Source: Nostoc sp. B(2019) | GTDB lineage: Bacteria; Cyanobacteriota; Cyanobacteriia; Cyanobacteriales; Nostocaceae | Assembly: GCF_010091925.1 (NCBI RefSeq) | Contig: NZ_WVID01000032.1 | Span: 1-64,000, forward strand | Length of the DNA stretch: 64,000 nucleotides | Direction of reading: 5' to 3' | In this document: positions 18,854-27,362 of the stretch, piece by piece | How positions within the stretch are numbered: position 1 is the first letter of the stretch | How the letters are laid out: every line of letters begins with the position of its first letter | Notes under the pieces: model-generated | What the model was told of the DNA's origin: nothing | Seen by the model: only the letters and a program-made list of their open reading frames with translations | Database searches by the model: none | Position numbers and translations under genes: made by a program

Positions 18854-19291
18854 ATGCCAAGAAAAGAACAAGGATGGGTTACATTTCAAACATCAGAAGA
18901 GGAGCGGAAAATTCTAGAAGAATTCTGCCAGCAGTCTCAGCGCACAAAAACTGAGATCCTCCGAGAACTAGTACGTGGTTTAAATGACTACTCTTCAGCA
19001 CCAGTATCACTACCAACCAAACAAAAAGTAAAGGAGGATGCTGACACTCCTGATATAAAAATTAATAGTCAAAAGAAACTGTTAAAAGTTAGTTCCCGCA
19101 ATGTCCTCAAAGGAGTTGTCAAACGAGTGATTACAGGAGCAGTTAATACTGAGGTAACACTAGAGATTGTTCACAAAGTTGAGTTAACCTCGATGATCAC
19201 TAGGGTGTCAGCAGAGGAGTTGGAACTGTTTGAAGGAACAGAAGCCTATGCAGTCATCAAGTCCAACGATATAGTCATTGCTAGGGAATAG
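18854..19291 (+). CDS. ribbon-helix-helix / molybdopterin-binding (Mop/TOBE) fusion protein, putative regulator
   Basis: From ATG 18854 the protein has 145 residues in two parts. Residues 1-45 (GWVTFQTSEEERKILEEF, RTKTEILRELVRGLN) have the strand-helix-helix pattern of a ribbon-helix-helix DNA-binding domain. After a charged linker, residues 77-145 (SSRNVLKGVVKRVITGAVNT, ITRVSAEELELFEGTEAYAV) are a Mop/TOBE domain, which binds molybdate, tungstate or similar oxyanions. Seen together, this suggests a molybdate-responsive repressor using an RHH in place of the winged helix of ModE. The frame is open back to 18728, but the upstream bases are two palindromes rather than coding sequence. No modABC genes are in the window, so targets other than itself are unknown. 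Confidence 0.7.
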   Translation: MPRKEQGWVTFQTSEEERKILEEFCQQSQRTKTEILRELVRGLNDYSSAPVSLPTKQKVKEDADTPDIKINSQKKLLKVSSRNVLKGVVKRVITGAVNTEVTLEIVHKVELTSMITRVSAEELELFEGTEAYAVIKSNDIVIARE

Positions 19292-19597
19292 AAGGTGTTT
19301 TATTAATACCAATTTTTAGGAAATTTACACTTAATAGTTGAGCACAAATTATTAAGCAAACTAAGGATTTGATGTTTTAATTTTACTAAGTATATGGTGG
19401 CTGACATAAGTTAACCACCACAAAATTTAGTTTGATTATTGCTAGAAATTTTGAGTTACAGCGGGTTTTATACAAATAGACCACAGTAGGGTGAGCATTG
19501 CAATGCCCACCCCACAAGCAACAAATTATTTGCTGTAGTCTACTCAATTGAAAACCACTATAATTCCCTGGAAATAAAATACTTCTGGGAACTTCTA
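19292..19597. other. intergenic region between convergent genes, with a GGTGAGCATTG repeat
   Basis: 306 bases. An imperfect palindrome TAGGGTGAGCATTGC / AATGCCCACCCCA (19487-19514) belongs to the same family as the hairpin at 54091-54113 and could stop transcription from both sides. The rest is AT-rich and featureless. Confidence 0.45.
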
Positions 19598-19882
19598 TTA
19601 AGCCTCAACTTTTACACCTTTCCAGAAGGCAACATAGCCCTCAATATTTTTAGCCTTTTCCTTGGCACTGGGATAGTACCATGCGGCGTCTTTGTTGACT
19701 TGACCATCAACATCGATACTGTAATAACTAGCGACACCTTTCCAAGGACAAGTAGTGTGGGTGTTACTTTCTTGGAAATACTGCTTGTTAATTGCATCAG
19801 CAGGAAAATAATGGTTGCCTTCCACAACTACGGTGTTATCGCTCTCGGCTAAAACAGTTCCATTCCAAATTGCTTTCGGCAT
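19598..19882 (-). CDS. DUF427 domain-containing protein
   Basis: A 94-residue soluble protein. KAIWNGTVLAESDNTVVVEGNHYFP, the central TTCPWKGVASYYSI and the end WYYPSAKEKAKNIEGYVAFW are the signature of DUF427 (NTP_transf-like beta fold), a family with a conserved CPWKG motif and no established reaction. It is a full single domain. Start ATG at 19880-19882. Confidence 0.9.
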   Translation of the reverse strand: MPKAIWNGTVLAESDNTVVVEGNHYFPADAINKQYFQESNTHTTCPWKGVASYYSIDVDGQVNKDAAWYYPSAKEKAKNIEGYVAFWKGVKVEA

Positions 19883-20029
19883 AAGTGACCTTGTGAATAA
19901 AGTTTACATATAACATTTTGACACTTCCACGGCTTCAAGCCTTGGGATTCTAATTAGTGCCAAACTTTTGCGAAAGGGTATGTGTGAAAATTGAAATAAT
20001 TTTTACATATACTGAGTTGTAGTGAATTT

Positions 20030-20473
20030 ATGGATGTGATACTGTTGACGGCTGTTGTAACTGCGATCGCTACTATACTTTCTAAACCACTAGAGAAAAT
20101 CGGTGAAAATAGTGGTGATGCTGCATGGACGGCATTGATAGGTTTACTCCGCCAGAAGAAGTCGCCATTACTCATCAGTGCTTTAGAAGCAAATGAACCG
20201 CAGCCATTAGATTATGGTCAAGCAGGATTGGAACTCAAAGCCGCAGCAGAACAAGACCCAGAAATTGCTCAAGCAGTTTTAGAAGTCAAAGCAGCAGTCA
20301 ACAATGACCAGTCTGAGACTGCTAAGCAAATTCAAAAATTAGCAGCCGAAATTAAGTCGCAGCCGTCAGTTATCAACAACTTTGCGAAGTTAGCAGAGAA
20401 CCTCACTGTAGAGAAAGGTGAAATAGCTGGTCAATCAATAACTATTGGGACACAGAATAATACTTACACTTAA
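20030..20473 (+). CDS. small protein with N-terminal hydrophobic segment, unknown function
   Basis: A 147-residue protein. Residues 1-17 (MDVILLTAVVTAIATIL) are hydrophobic and may anchor or pack the N-terminus; the middle is a helical, Glu- and Ala-rich part (LELKAAAEQDPEIAQAVLEV) and the end is Gly/Thr-rich (GEIAGQSITIGTQNNTYT). The last part resembles short tails of cyanobacterial proteins that accompany TPR or NTPase genes, but no named domain is certain. It stands just before the RelN/RelE-type pair on the same strand, with a 62-base gap. Family and function are unknown to me. Confidence 0.6.
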   Translation: MDVILLTAVVTAIATILSKPLEKIGENSGDAAWTALIGLLRQKKSPLLISALEANEPQPLDYGQAGLELKAAAEQDPEIAQAVLEVKAAVNNDQSETAKQIQKLAAEIKSQPSVINNFAKLAENLTVEKGEIAGQSITIGTQNNTYT

Positions 20474-20535
20474 ATAAAACTGATAAATTATCTCGGTCAT
20501 ACTAATTAGTAAAGGTAAAACTCACATTCACGACG

Positions 20536-20775
20536 ATGAAAGCAATTGAAGTTAAAGGAACTGTCGATGAACTCGGTCAACTTTCTTTAGACGAACCGTT
20601 GACTTTGGCAAAACACAGCCGCGTCAGGGTAATTGTCCTCATAGCGGAAGAGAATGAGGAGGATGAGGAAGTTTCCGAGTCTGCAAGCGAAAGTTTTCGT
20701 CAGGGTTGGCACGATGCTATGAGTGGAAATACTATACCTATCTCTCAACTATGGAAAGGAATTGATGCAGAATAA
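20536..20775 (+). CDS. RelN-type antitoxin of a type II toxin-antitoxin pair
   Basis: A 79-residue acidic protein: MKAIEVKGTVDELGQLSLDEPL, HSRVRVIVLIAEENE, then ISQLWKGIDAE. The start and end motifs are those of the RelN antitoxin family of cyanobacteria, which neutralises a RelE/ParE-fold mRNase and usually represses its own operon. The AbrB/MraZ-like N-terminal strand pattern would bind DNA and the acidic C-terminal tail the toxin. Its stop codon overlaps the toxin start by 11 bases, as expected for translational coupling. Confidence 0.8.
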   Translation: MKAIEVKGTVDELGQLSLDEPLTLAKHSRVRVIVLIAEENEEDEEVSESASESFRQGWHDAMSGNTIPISQLWKGIDAE

Positions 20776-21145
20776 ACCACCCTTGATCAAGGTTGAAGCA
20801 ACTGCCAAATTCCAACGTAACCTACGTGTTTTAGCAAAAAAGTATCGCAGCATCCGTAATGATGTTCAGCCAATTGTCGAACGACTGCAATTAGGAGAAT
20901 TACCAGGAGATCAAATACCTGGAGTTGGATATACAATTTTTAAGCTGCGGGTCAAAAATAGTGATATACAAAAGGGTAAGAGTGGTGGATATCGAGTAAT
21001 TTACTATCTTAAAAGAGTTACAAACATTATTTTAGTTACCATCTACTCAAAATCTGAACAGGAAGACATCTCCGTAGAAGAAATTCAGCAAATATTGGCT
21101 GATTTTGAGAAGCAACATCAAGTAGAACAAGACGATAACGAATGA
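20765..21145 (+). CDS. RelE/ParE-family toxin
   Basis: From ATG 20765 the protein has 126 residues and a RelE-like fold pattern: VEATAKFQRNLRVLAKKYRS, PGVGYTIFKLRVKNSD, KGKSGGYRVIYYLKR, ILVTIYSKSEQEDI. The KxGGYRVIY strand and the YSKSEQEDIS tail are typical of the cyanobacterial RelE partner of RelN, a ribosome-dependent mRNA endonuclease. The frame is open to 20723, but the overlap with the antitoxin stop argues for the internal ATG. The C-terminal part (EIQQILADFEKQHQ) is a short acidic helix. Both members look intact. Confidence 0.8.
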   Translation: MQNKPPLIKVEATAKFQRNLRVLAKKYRSIRNDVQPIVERLQLGELPGDQIPGVGYTIFKLRVKNSDIQKGKSGGYRVIYYLKRVTNIILVTIYSKSEQEDISVEEIQQILADFEKQHQVEQDDNE

Positions 21146-21170
21146 ATTTAACTTTTAAGTGTTGATAGAA

Positions 21171-23384
21171 CTACAACTTGGACAAAATTTCTGGTAACAA
21201 CTGACTAGGAACTTTAGATAAAGCCAGATTTTGTCCTTGTATTCCTAACTCATTATGGAAAGCACGAATAGTTTTTACCACATAAGCAAAAGTTGTTTGA
21301 TAGACTTCTGGTTGTTTGCTTAATCCATTTAAGGCTTGCAAATGGTTATCTAATGATGCTTCTAGGTGTTGAGAACGCGTCGTCTTATCCCCATTGAAAG
21401 AATTATCTACTACTAGCTGATAATGGGCTAGTCCCAGGTTATTGTGAGTAGCTAGCAAATCAAAACTCAAAGAAGTATCATTAAGTGAGTAAGCCAGAGC
21501 AATAGCTTCTTCGTAAGCACTAATACATAGTTGCAGATACTTTTGCCGTACTTCTTTAGTTGTTTGAGATAGGTTTGCTAAATGCCAGTAGGCAGTACCT
21601 AGATTATTTTGTGTCGCGGCACAGGCGCTAGGAACCTGTGCTGGAGTACGATACTTGAGAGCTTCACGATAGACATCAATAGCTAGCTGGAGATTTTCCG
21701 CTGGTTGTTCGTATTGTGCCAGATTCCAGCAAGCAGTACCGATGTTATTTTGAATCATGCCATACTTGAGTGGTTCTTGTTCAGGGCTGTAGTGTATAAG
21801 TGCCTGATTGTAAGCTGCGATCGCTTTCTTTAAATGCACAATCGGTTGATTATATTGCCCTAAATGCCAGTAAGCAGTACCCAAATTATTTTGACAAGCC
21901 GCATACTTTAATGAATCCATGTCAGCTGTCCGGTAGCGGAGTGCTTCGCTGTAAGCTGAAACCGCTTGCTGCCAATTTTCAGATTGGTTAGAAAAACGCG
22001 CTAAATCACCATAAGCTGTCCCTAGATTATTTTGCACACGAGCGTAAGTTTCTGGATGTGTCTCTGGCGAGATCAGCTTTAATGCCAACTGATAAAATTC
22101 TATTGCCTGCTCTATATAAGTTTGTCCCTCTTCCAAATTGGGTGGTGTGCGGTACAGCATCCAGTAGAGTGTACCTAAGTCATTCAAGATATCTGGTAGT
22201 TGACTTGAGGTTTCGTCATAGCTAATTGCCTCCTGATAAGCAATAATTGCCACCATGAGATTTTCTAAAGTTGACTGTCCTTGCTCAATCCGAAGGCGAT
22301 ATAAGCTACCCAAACGATGATAAGCTTCTGCTAGTAACTCTCCCGAAGCTTGCTGTGAGTGTAATGCTTCAATCTCTAACAAAATTTGCTGCGGTTGCCA
22401 GTAATCCTCTGTGTCTTGAGAAATCTTCGTATTAATTGTTGCTATTACTAGCTCCGTTAACTCGCTGCTAATGTGAGATAAAGACGACAGCGATTGGTCA
22501 TTACTTCCACTGGCAGATCTAGTAGTAAATTCCTGTGGCTGTGGCACAGTATTTAATAAATCCACTATTGGCGACGAAACTTCAGGGGTTTTGTGTGGGT
22601 GATTCGGTTGTGTCTCCGTCTTAAAATCGTAATTTTCCTCAAACTTCATCTCAGTAGCTACTGTTCTGAGTTCTGCTGGGGTGACTGATTCATCTGGAAT
22701 CGGTTGCTCAAGATTTCCTAAATCCAAACTTCTCGAATTAGAAAAACGTTCTGGATAGCCGGAATTGTGCGTCGTTGGTGTCGGTTCTCCAGCAAACGTA
22801 AATACGCCAGTACGGCAACGCCAAAACTGTGGTGCTGATTGCTGAATAGCTGACAACCAAGGACGCGGTATCCACAACAGGAGGCTAGAGTCTAGAAATC
22901 GGCTGGACTCTTGGGTAGAGAAATATTGTTCGCTTAAGCGCAGATAGTGCAAAAATAAACGCTGTATTGCCACTGGTTGCTTGGTTAACTGCTCCACCCC
23001 GACAATCTGAAATCCTGGTATTGGCAAGGACTTCCCTGGAGAATCTTTTGATGCTCCAACAATTGGTGGTGGATAATTAGCCAACCATTGATTTATCTGA
23101 ACTATAGGATTGGGATCGTTTAGATTTAACCGCAACGTGACTAATCGCGGATATGCTGGAGTGCTATTTTCTTGTGTATCGGATGGCTGATATAGCACTT
23201 GTCCAACAGGATAAGCCAATGTAGAGTGCAAACGAGCCGCAACTTGATTTCTCAAGTGTAAATCATCACACACTGCTAAAAAGAGTTGTCGCCGCAAGCC
23301 AAGACTTAAGGCAAGCTTCAGGCGGTGGTATACTTGCCGATTCCAAGCAAAATTATCGTTGTGTGCAGTATCATTCACGCTCAT
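21171..23384 (-). CDS. tetratricopeptide-repeat protein
   Basis: Starting at ATG 23382-23384 (MSVNDTAHNDNFAW) the product has 737 residues. The first 240 form a domain with no known motif (RLKLALSLGLRRQLFLAVCD), rich in Trp and Pro. Residues 240-330 are a low-complexity, polar linker, and from about 340 to the end there are at least seven TPR units with the repeated core NNLGTAYWHLAQYxQP and AIxAYxxALxY. A role as a scaffold or regulator is likely; no enzyme domain is seen. The frame also allows an ATG at 23432. It converges on the toxin gene. Confidence 0.75.
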   Translation of the reverse strand: MSVNDTAHNDNFAWNRQVYHRLKLALSLGLRRQLFLAVCDDLHLRNQVAARLHSTLAYPVGQVLYQPSDTQENSTPAYPRLVTLRLNLNDPNPIVQINQWLANYPPPIVGASKDSPGKSLPIPGFQIVGVEQLTKQPVAIQRLFLHYLRLSEQYFSTQESSRFLDSSLLLWIPRPWLSAIQQSAPQFWRCRTGVFTFAGEPTPTTHNSGYPERFSNSRSLDLGNLEQPIPDESVTPAELRTVATEMKFEENYDFKTETQPNHPHKTPEVSSPIVDLLNTVPQPQEFTTRSASGSNDQSLSSLSHISSELTELVIATINTKISQDTEDYWQPQQILLEIEALHSQQASGELLAEAYHRLGSLYRLRIEQGQSTLENLMVAIIAYQEAISYDETSSQLPDILNDLGTLYWMLYRTPPNLEEGQTYIEQAIEFYQLALKLISPETHPETYARVQNNLGTAYGDLARFSNQSENWQQAVSAYSEALRYRTADMDSLKYAACQNNLGTAYWHLGQYNQPIVHLKKAIAAYNQALIHYSPEQEPLKYGMIQNNIGTACWNLAQYEQPAENLQLAIDVYREALKYRTPAQVPSACAATQNNLGTAYWHLANLSQTTKEVRQKYLQLCISAYEEAIALAYSLNDTSLSFDLLATHNNLGLAHYQLVVDNSFNGDKTTRSQHLEASLDNHLQALNGLSKQPEVYQTTFAYVVKTIRAFHNELGIQGQNLALSKVPSQLLPEILSKL

Positions 23385-23540
23385 GGCGGCTAAAGAGCCA
23401 AGACACAATGTATATCCCTCTTCTGGGCGCATCCAAGCAGACTAAAAGTGGATGTAGGTTCTGCTCAGGATAAATCAAGCTTTTAAGATTTGGGAGAATT
23501 AAAAGTATATAATTATACTTAACGTCTAATTCAATTTTAA

Positions 23541-23583
23541 CAAAAAATAAAAAAGCAGGCTCCTATTAAAATCGGAACCTGAA
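23541..23583 (-). terminator. rho-independent terminator of psb34
   Basis: On the minus strand CAGGTTCC (23581-23574) pairs with GGAGCCTG (23563-23556), eight pairs with one G-U, followed by CTTTTTTATTTTTTG. Confidence 0.75.
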
Positions 23584-23621
23584 AAGCCAAAACGATGAAG
23601 TTTTATTAAAATAGTTTATGC

Positions 23622-23798
23622 TCAACTGTTAGAAACAAAGAAGGCTACCACAATCAAACTACCAACCAAAACTGTAGCAGCGACACCAAGGAAAATGTAG
23701 GTTCGCTTTTGTCCATCAGTGGGAGGTTCTGCTTGATAAATCTTCGGTTCACGGGCAAAATTATTCAGAAGACCGCCTTCTTCATTTGTATAGGGCAT
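23622..23798 (-). CDS. psb34: photosystem II assembly protein Psb34
   Basis: A 58-residue frame too short for usual gene calling: MPYTNEEGGLLNNFAREPK, YQAEPPTDGQKRTYIFLG, then a single membrane segment VAATVLVGSLIVVAFFV. The N-terminal EEGGLLNNFA and YQAEPP motifs are those of Psb34, a one-helix protein bound to the CP47 assembly module of photosystem II in place of high-light-inducible proteins. ATG at 23796-23798, stop TCA (complement) at 23622-23624; a terminator follows at 23541-23583. It sits alone between the TPR gene and thiOG. Confidence 0.85.
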   Translation of the reverse strand: MPYTNEEGGLLNNFAREPKIYQAEPPTDGQKRTYIFLGVAATVLVGSLIVVAFFVSNS

Positions 23799-23919
23799 GA
23801 ATTAAGTCCTTTATCTTGTCTTATCCTTCATTTAATGTTACATAAACTTTATATTTTGCCTTCTAAGTAGGAGATAAATCGTTACATTGGGCATTGGGCA
23901 TTGAAAGGAGACAAGGGAG

Positions 23920-24053
23920 AGACTTCTTCAATAGACCTGTTGCAAAAATATATTTTTGCACCTTGGGGAAAAGGGGAAAGGTTAAAGGGGAAGGGTCGGA
24001 AGTCCCTTTTCGCTTTTCCCCTTAACCTTTACCCTGACTTTTGCAAGAAGTCT
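23920..24053. repeat. MITE-like foldback repeat
   Basis: AGACTTCTT (23920-23928) pairs with AAGAAGTCT (24045-24053), TTGCAAAA (23940-23947) with TTTTGCAA (24039-24046), and the purine-rich inner left arm (GGGGAAAGGTTAAAGGGGAA) with an almost complementary right arm (CTTTTCCCCTTAACCTTTAC). The whole could fold into one long stem. It lies 25 bases after the thiOG stop and could end that transcript. Confidence 0.65.
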
Positions 24054-24078
24054 AATAATTCCTCCCAGTCCCCAATCC

Positions 24079-26133
24079 CTAACTAGTAATTATCCCAGTT
24101 AGAGGTGAACTAGGGCTGGCGTAGTCTTTAATAGGCATTCTGCCGGCAAGGTATGCTAGACGGCCGGCGACTGTTGCCAAATTCATGGCGCGAGCCATTA
24201 CTGCTGGATTTTGGGCAAGGGCGATCGCACTATTAATCAATAAAGCATCTGCTCCCAATTCCATCGCTTCCGCGGCTTGGGAGGGGGAGGCAATACCGGC
24301 ATCTACCACCACTGGCACAGTTGCATTTTCGATAATTATTTGGATATTGGCAGTTGTTTTCAGCCCTTGTCCAGAACCAATCGGCGAAGCTAAAGGCATC
24401 ACCGTAGCACAGCCTACATCTTCTAAACGCTTGGCTAACATGGGGTCAGCGTTGATATAAGGTAATACCGCAAAGCCTTCTTTAACTAGTTGTTCTGCTG
24501 CTTCTAATGTCCCAATTGGATCTGGGAGTAAATACTTAAGATCAGGTATTACTTCTAACTTAACGAAGTTATTATCTTCTTGCCCCAACAATTTCGCCAT
24601 TTCTCGCCCCAAACGAGCAACCCGAATCGCCTCTTCGGCTGTTTGACAACCTGCGGTATTAGGTAACATCCAGATTTTTGTCCAATCTAGGGCTTCAGCT
24701 AAACCTTCATGTCCGGGTGCTTTGGTTTGTACCCGTCGCACAGCCACAGTGACAATCTGGCAGTCGCTAGCGGCAACACTTTGTTGCATTTCCTCAATGC
24801 TGCGATATTTGCCAGTTCCCGTTAATAAGCGAGATTGGAAGGTTTTACCAGCGATAATTAGTGCTGAATCCTGAGTCACCGAAGTTTGGATCGGAGGAAG
24901 CCTCCGCTCCAACTTCTCGCTGAGTTCTGAGTTTTGCGAGGATACGGCAGGGCGATGCCCATTGGAGAAATTGGCAGAGTGAGTGAGCATGGAAGTGTGA
25001 GTAGATGGCTGAGCGTGAAAGCGTGAATAGTGAAAATCAGAAAGTAAAGGGTCAGACTTCTGCTGACAGATTAAATCGGCTATTAATGTTGCTGTTATGG
25101 GCGCAAGCAGAATTCCATTGCGGTAATGACCAGTGGCAAGGGTTAAATTTTTACAATGGCTAGTGCCAAGGATGGGTAATTCATCGGGGGTGGCTGGGCG
25201 AAATCCCCACCAGAATTCCTGGATAGGATAATGCTGTAATTGAGGATATAGGCGGATAGCTGCCTGTAGTAATGTTTGAATACCATCTGGGGTATTGTGG
25301 GGGGTAAAGCCAACATCTTCAACCGTTGCCCCAATGATGAGCGATCGCTTCTCTTTTAAAGACGCTGCGCGATCGCGTCTCGGTACAATGTAAATATCCT
25401 GCCCAAATAAAACCCGCTGCAAAGGCAATTCCGGCACAAACTCTGGTACTTGCACACTCAACATTTGTCCTTTTCTAGGACGCACAGGTAGTGGTAATAA
25501 TTCATTTGACCAAGCACCGGCTGCTAAAACATAATGTGCAGCGCTGATTACTCCAGCATTGGTTTGAACACCAATAACTTGTCCCTGTTGTTGCCTAATT
25601 GCTTCTACTGTAATGCCTTCTTTGAGTTCAACACCAAGGGACTCGGCCGCTGTCCACAGTACATGTGCTAAAGCTCGATTATCAACTTGTGCATCTTCAG
25701 GATACCACCAGCCCCCAGCTATTTCTGCTCCCAATCCTGGTTGATATTGATGAATTGCCTCTTTGTCTAACCAGTAAGCTGGGGAGAGAGGCGAAGTGGC
25801 AGATAAGGGAGTATTTTCTTCCCCACCTCCCCTGCTCTCTTCAAAGACGGGTGCTAGGATACCGCAGGGCCAGTAGCCAGTATTTAAGCCAGTTAGTTCT
25901 TCTAGTTTATGTGTCCAGTCGGGATATAAAGCACGCGATCGCCAACACAAAGAACGCATTGCCTCATTCGGGATGTTTTCCGCATCTGGTGCTAACATCC
26001 CAGCGGCGGCGTGGCTAGCTGCGGCAGAGAAATCACGACAAAGCACGGTGACGTATGTCCCGCGCAGTTTTAGCTCAATGGCGATCGCTAAACCAATAAC
26101 GCCACCACCAATAATTACAATCTCACTAGTCAT
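24079..26133 (-). CDS. thiO-thiG: fused glycine oxidase ThiO - thiazole synthase ThiG
   Basis: One 684-residue polypeptide carries two enzymes of thiamine thiazole synthesis. Residues 1-370 are ThiO, an FAD-dependent glycine oxidase ([44 protein letters not shown]) making dehydroglycine. After a linker at about 370-420, residues 420-684 are ThiG ([54 protein letters not shown]), which joins dehydroglycine with DXP and ThiS-thiocarboxylate. The fusion is known from several cyanobacteria. ThiS and ThiF are not in the window. Start ATG at 26131-26133, just before a block of cattagtcatt repeats. Confidence 0.95.
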   Translation of the reverse strand: MTSEIVIIGGGVIGLAIAIELKLRGTYVTVLCRDFSAAASHAAAGMLAPDAENIPNEAMRSLCWRSRALYPDWTHKLEELTGLNTGYWPCGILAPVFEESRGGGEENTPLSATSPLSPAYWLDKEAIHQYQPGLGAEIAGGWWYPEDAQVDNRALAHVLWTAAESLGVELKEGITVEAIRQQQGQVIGVQTNAGVISAAHYVLAAGAWSNELLPLPVRPRKGQMLSVQVPEFVPELPLQRVLFGQDIYIVPRRDRAASLKEKRSLIIGATVEDVGFTPHNTPDGIQTLLQAAIRLYPQLQHYPIQEFWWGFRPATPDELPILGTSHCKNLTLATGHYRNGILLAPITATLIADLICQQKSDPLLSDFHYSRFHAQPSTHTSMLTHSANFSNGHRPAVSSQNSELSEKLERRLPPIQTSVTQDSALIIAGKTFQSRLLTGTGKYRSIEEMQQSVAASDCQIVTVAVRRVQTKAPGHEGLAEALDWTKIWMLPNTAGCQTAEEAIRVARLGREMAKLLGQEDNNFVKLEVIPDLKYLLPDPIGTLEAAEQLVKEGFAVLPYINADPMLAKRLEDVGCATVMPLASPIGSGQGLKTTANIQIIIENATVPVVVDAGIASPSQAAEAMELGADALLINSAIALAQNPAVMARAMNLATVAGRLAYLAGRMPIKDYASPSSPLTGIITS

Positions 26134-26434
26134 TAGTCATTAGTCATTTATCATTAGCCATTTCTTATTAGTACATAACTAATAACTCATAACTAATAAC
26201 TTAGGACTGATAACTCATAACTTGTAACTAATGACTAGTACCGCTACGAGGAATTCATAATTCCTGTACCGCAAGCGTTTCATTGATTTGGAATGGGTGG
26301 TTTGTGTCCACCACGCTGTACTAGTACAGTACAGTAAAAATAAGCTAGACAGTTAAAAACAAACAAAAAAACAGATTTCGTGAGCATTAATAGACTTCTA
26401 TATTCTGTCTAGCCGCTTTTTGTTCTAGCAACCG
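26133..26434. repeat. tandem cattagt/aactaat repeats and a CTGTACTAGTACAG palindrome
   Basis: From 26133 to about 26235 short units (cattagtcatt, taactcataac, taactaat) repeat with a near 7-base or 10-base period. Then the 14-base palindrome CTGTACTAGTACAG (26316-26329) and the arms GCTAGACAG (26344-26352) / CTGTCTAGC (26405-26413) follow; the latter, with CGCTTTTTG after it, may stop a plus-strand transcript. No gene is present. Confidence 0.5.
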
Positions 26435-26791
26435 CTACCATAAGGCTCGAATTGGTTCGTTGCTTTGATTTCCATCAGTTGATTGAGTATCTGTGAATTG
26501 GGTGTCTGTTGTATCAGTTTCATCGGTAGCGTTATTCTGGGCAACGCTAGTCCTGCTTTCATCTCTGTCAGATGCAACACTGCCCCTACTTTCATTTGTT
26601 TGAGATCCATCATCATTCCTGCTGCCAGCAGTACTATTAACATTGATATTAGCTGGAAGAACTCTGGCTTTTTTGTCAGTGGGAGCGTTAGCGCTTTGTT
26701 GTCCGCCCATAGGAAAATTGATGCCTAGTAACGTACCAAGCAAAATCGCCAAGCCGCCAGCCATGAGAATTAAGGGTGTCCATCTACCCAT
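26435..26791 (-). CDS. small protein with one membrane segment and disordered Asp/Thr-rich tail
   Basis: A 118-residue protein: MGRWTPLILMAGGLAILLGTLLGI is an N-terminal signal anchor, and the rest is a low-complexity tail of Asp, Thr, Asn, Ser and Gln (SRGSVASDRDESRTSVAQNN, DTTDTQFTDTQ). Such tails are not informative, so I cannot assign a function. The minus-strand frame at 26425-26643 overlapping this gene is less likely: it lacks a signal or folded composition. A GGAGCAAAACAAG ribosome site precedes the ATG. Confidence 0.55.
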   Translation of the reverse strand: MGRWTPLILMAGGLAILLGTLLGINFPMGGQQSANAPTDKKARVLPANINVNSTAGSRNDDGSQTNESRGSVASDRDESRTSVAQNNATDETDTTDTQFTDTQSTDGNQSNEPIRALW

Positions 26792-26840
26792 CTTGTTTTG
26801 CTCCTTTTTAACCTTCTGGTGTCCACACTATTTGAGAACC

Positions 26841-27287
26841 TTAACCGGAAAATCCATCAAATTTCGTCACTTTCACATTGCCTAAACCTGAATTTGGCAG
26901 GCTAAATGCAGGTCTGCTGTAGGAGAATGAGAAAGAAGCAATCGTATTTATCAGGTCTTGTGGCTTAACCACAGACCATCGCCGCGCCTTGCCACGCCAA
27001 TTCACGGCTGATACTTTGCTTTCTACCTTAACCGCACAGGTAGCACAACTGCCGATTATGTGACAGTTTATTACCTTAGCACCGCTATTGTAGAGGTCAA
27101 TACCATTTTGCTGCAAAATTTTTCGTAAATTGGCTCCGATATCGTCCGTATATGCCTTAATCCGTCTTGCCTTCAAGTGCAAACTGAAGGTAAGACGGAT
27201 GAATACTTGCTTAAAGCAAGTGTGGCCGAGTGGAGACACTACGCCGTCGCATTCAATTGTTTTACCTTGAGCTAGAACTTTAGGCAT
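26841..27287 (-). pseudogene. 2Fe-2S ferredoxin-like gene, disrupted by a hairpin insertion and frame changes
   Basis: The start MPKVLAQGKTIECD and the core GANLRKILQQNGIDLYNSGA, VINCHIIGSCATCAVKVE and end NVKVTKFDGF are those of a small plant-type [2Fe-2S] ferredoxin-like protein of about 100 residues. Between Asp14 and GANLRK stands a 36-residue in-frame insert (27138-27245) that contains a hairpin at 27160-27200. After KARR the frame leaves the family sequence; the expected HLACQIQV, carrying the fourth cluster Cys, is read in another frame, and only NVKVTK is back in frame. So the reading frame stays open for 148 residues but lacks the fourth Cys. I judge it non-functional, but it could still be translated. 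Confidence 0.6.
27160..27200. repeat. hairpin-forming insertion inside the ferredoxin-like gene
   Basis: ATCCGTCTT-G-CCTTCA (27160-27175) and TGAAGG-T-AAGACGGAT (27185-27200) form 16 pairs with one G-U around a 9-base loop. A second small hairpin, CTTGC-TTAAA-GCAAG, follows at 27206-27220. Both lie inside sequence absent from the family. Confidence 0.7.
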
Positions 27288-27362
27288 TTTTTAGATTGCC
27301 ATGCTGGCTTTTTGTTGTATATTGACACATTGCCTTGAAAGTTGTCTCGTCGGTCCAGTTTT

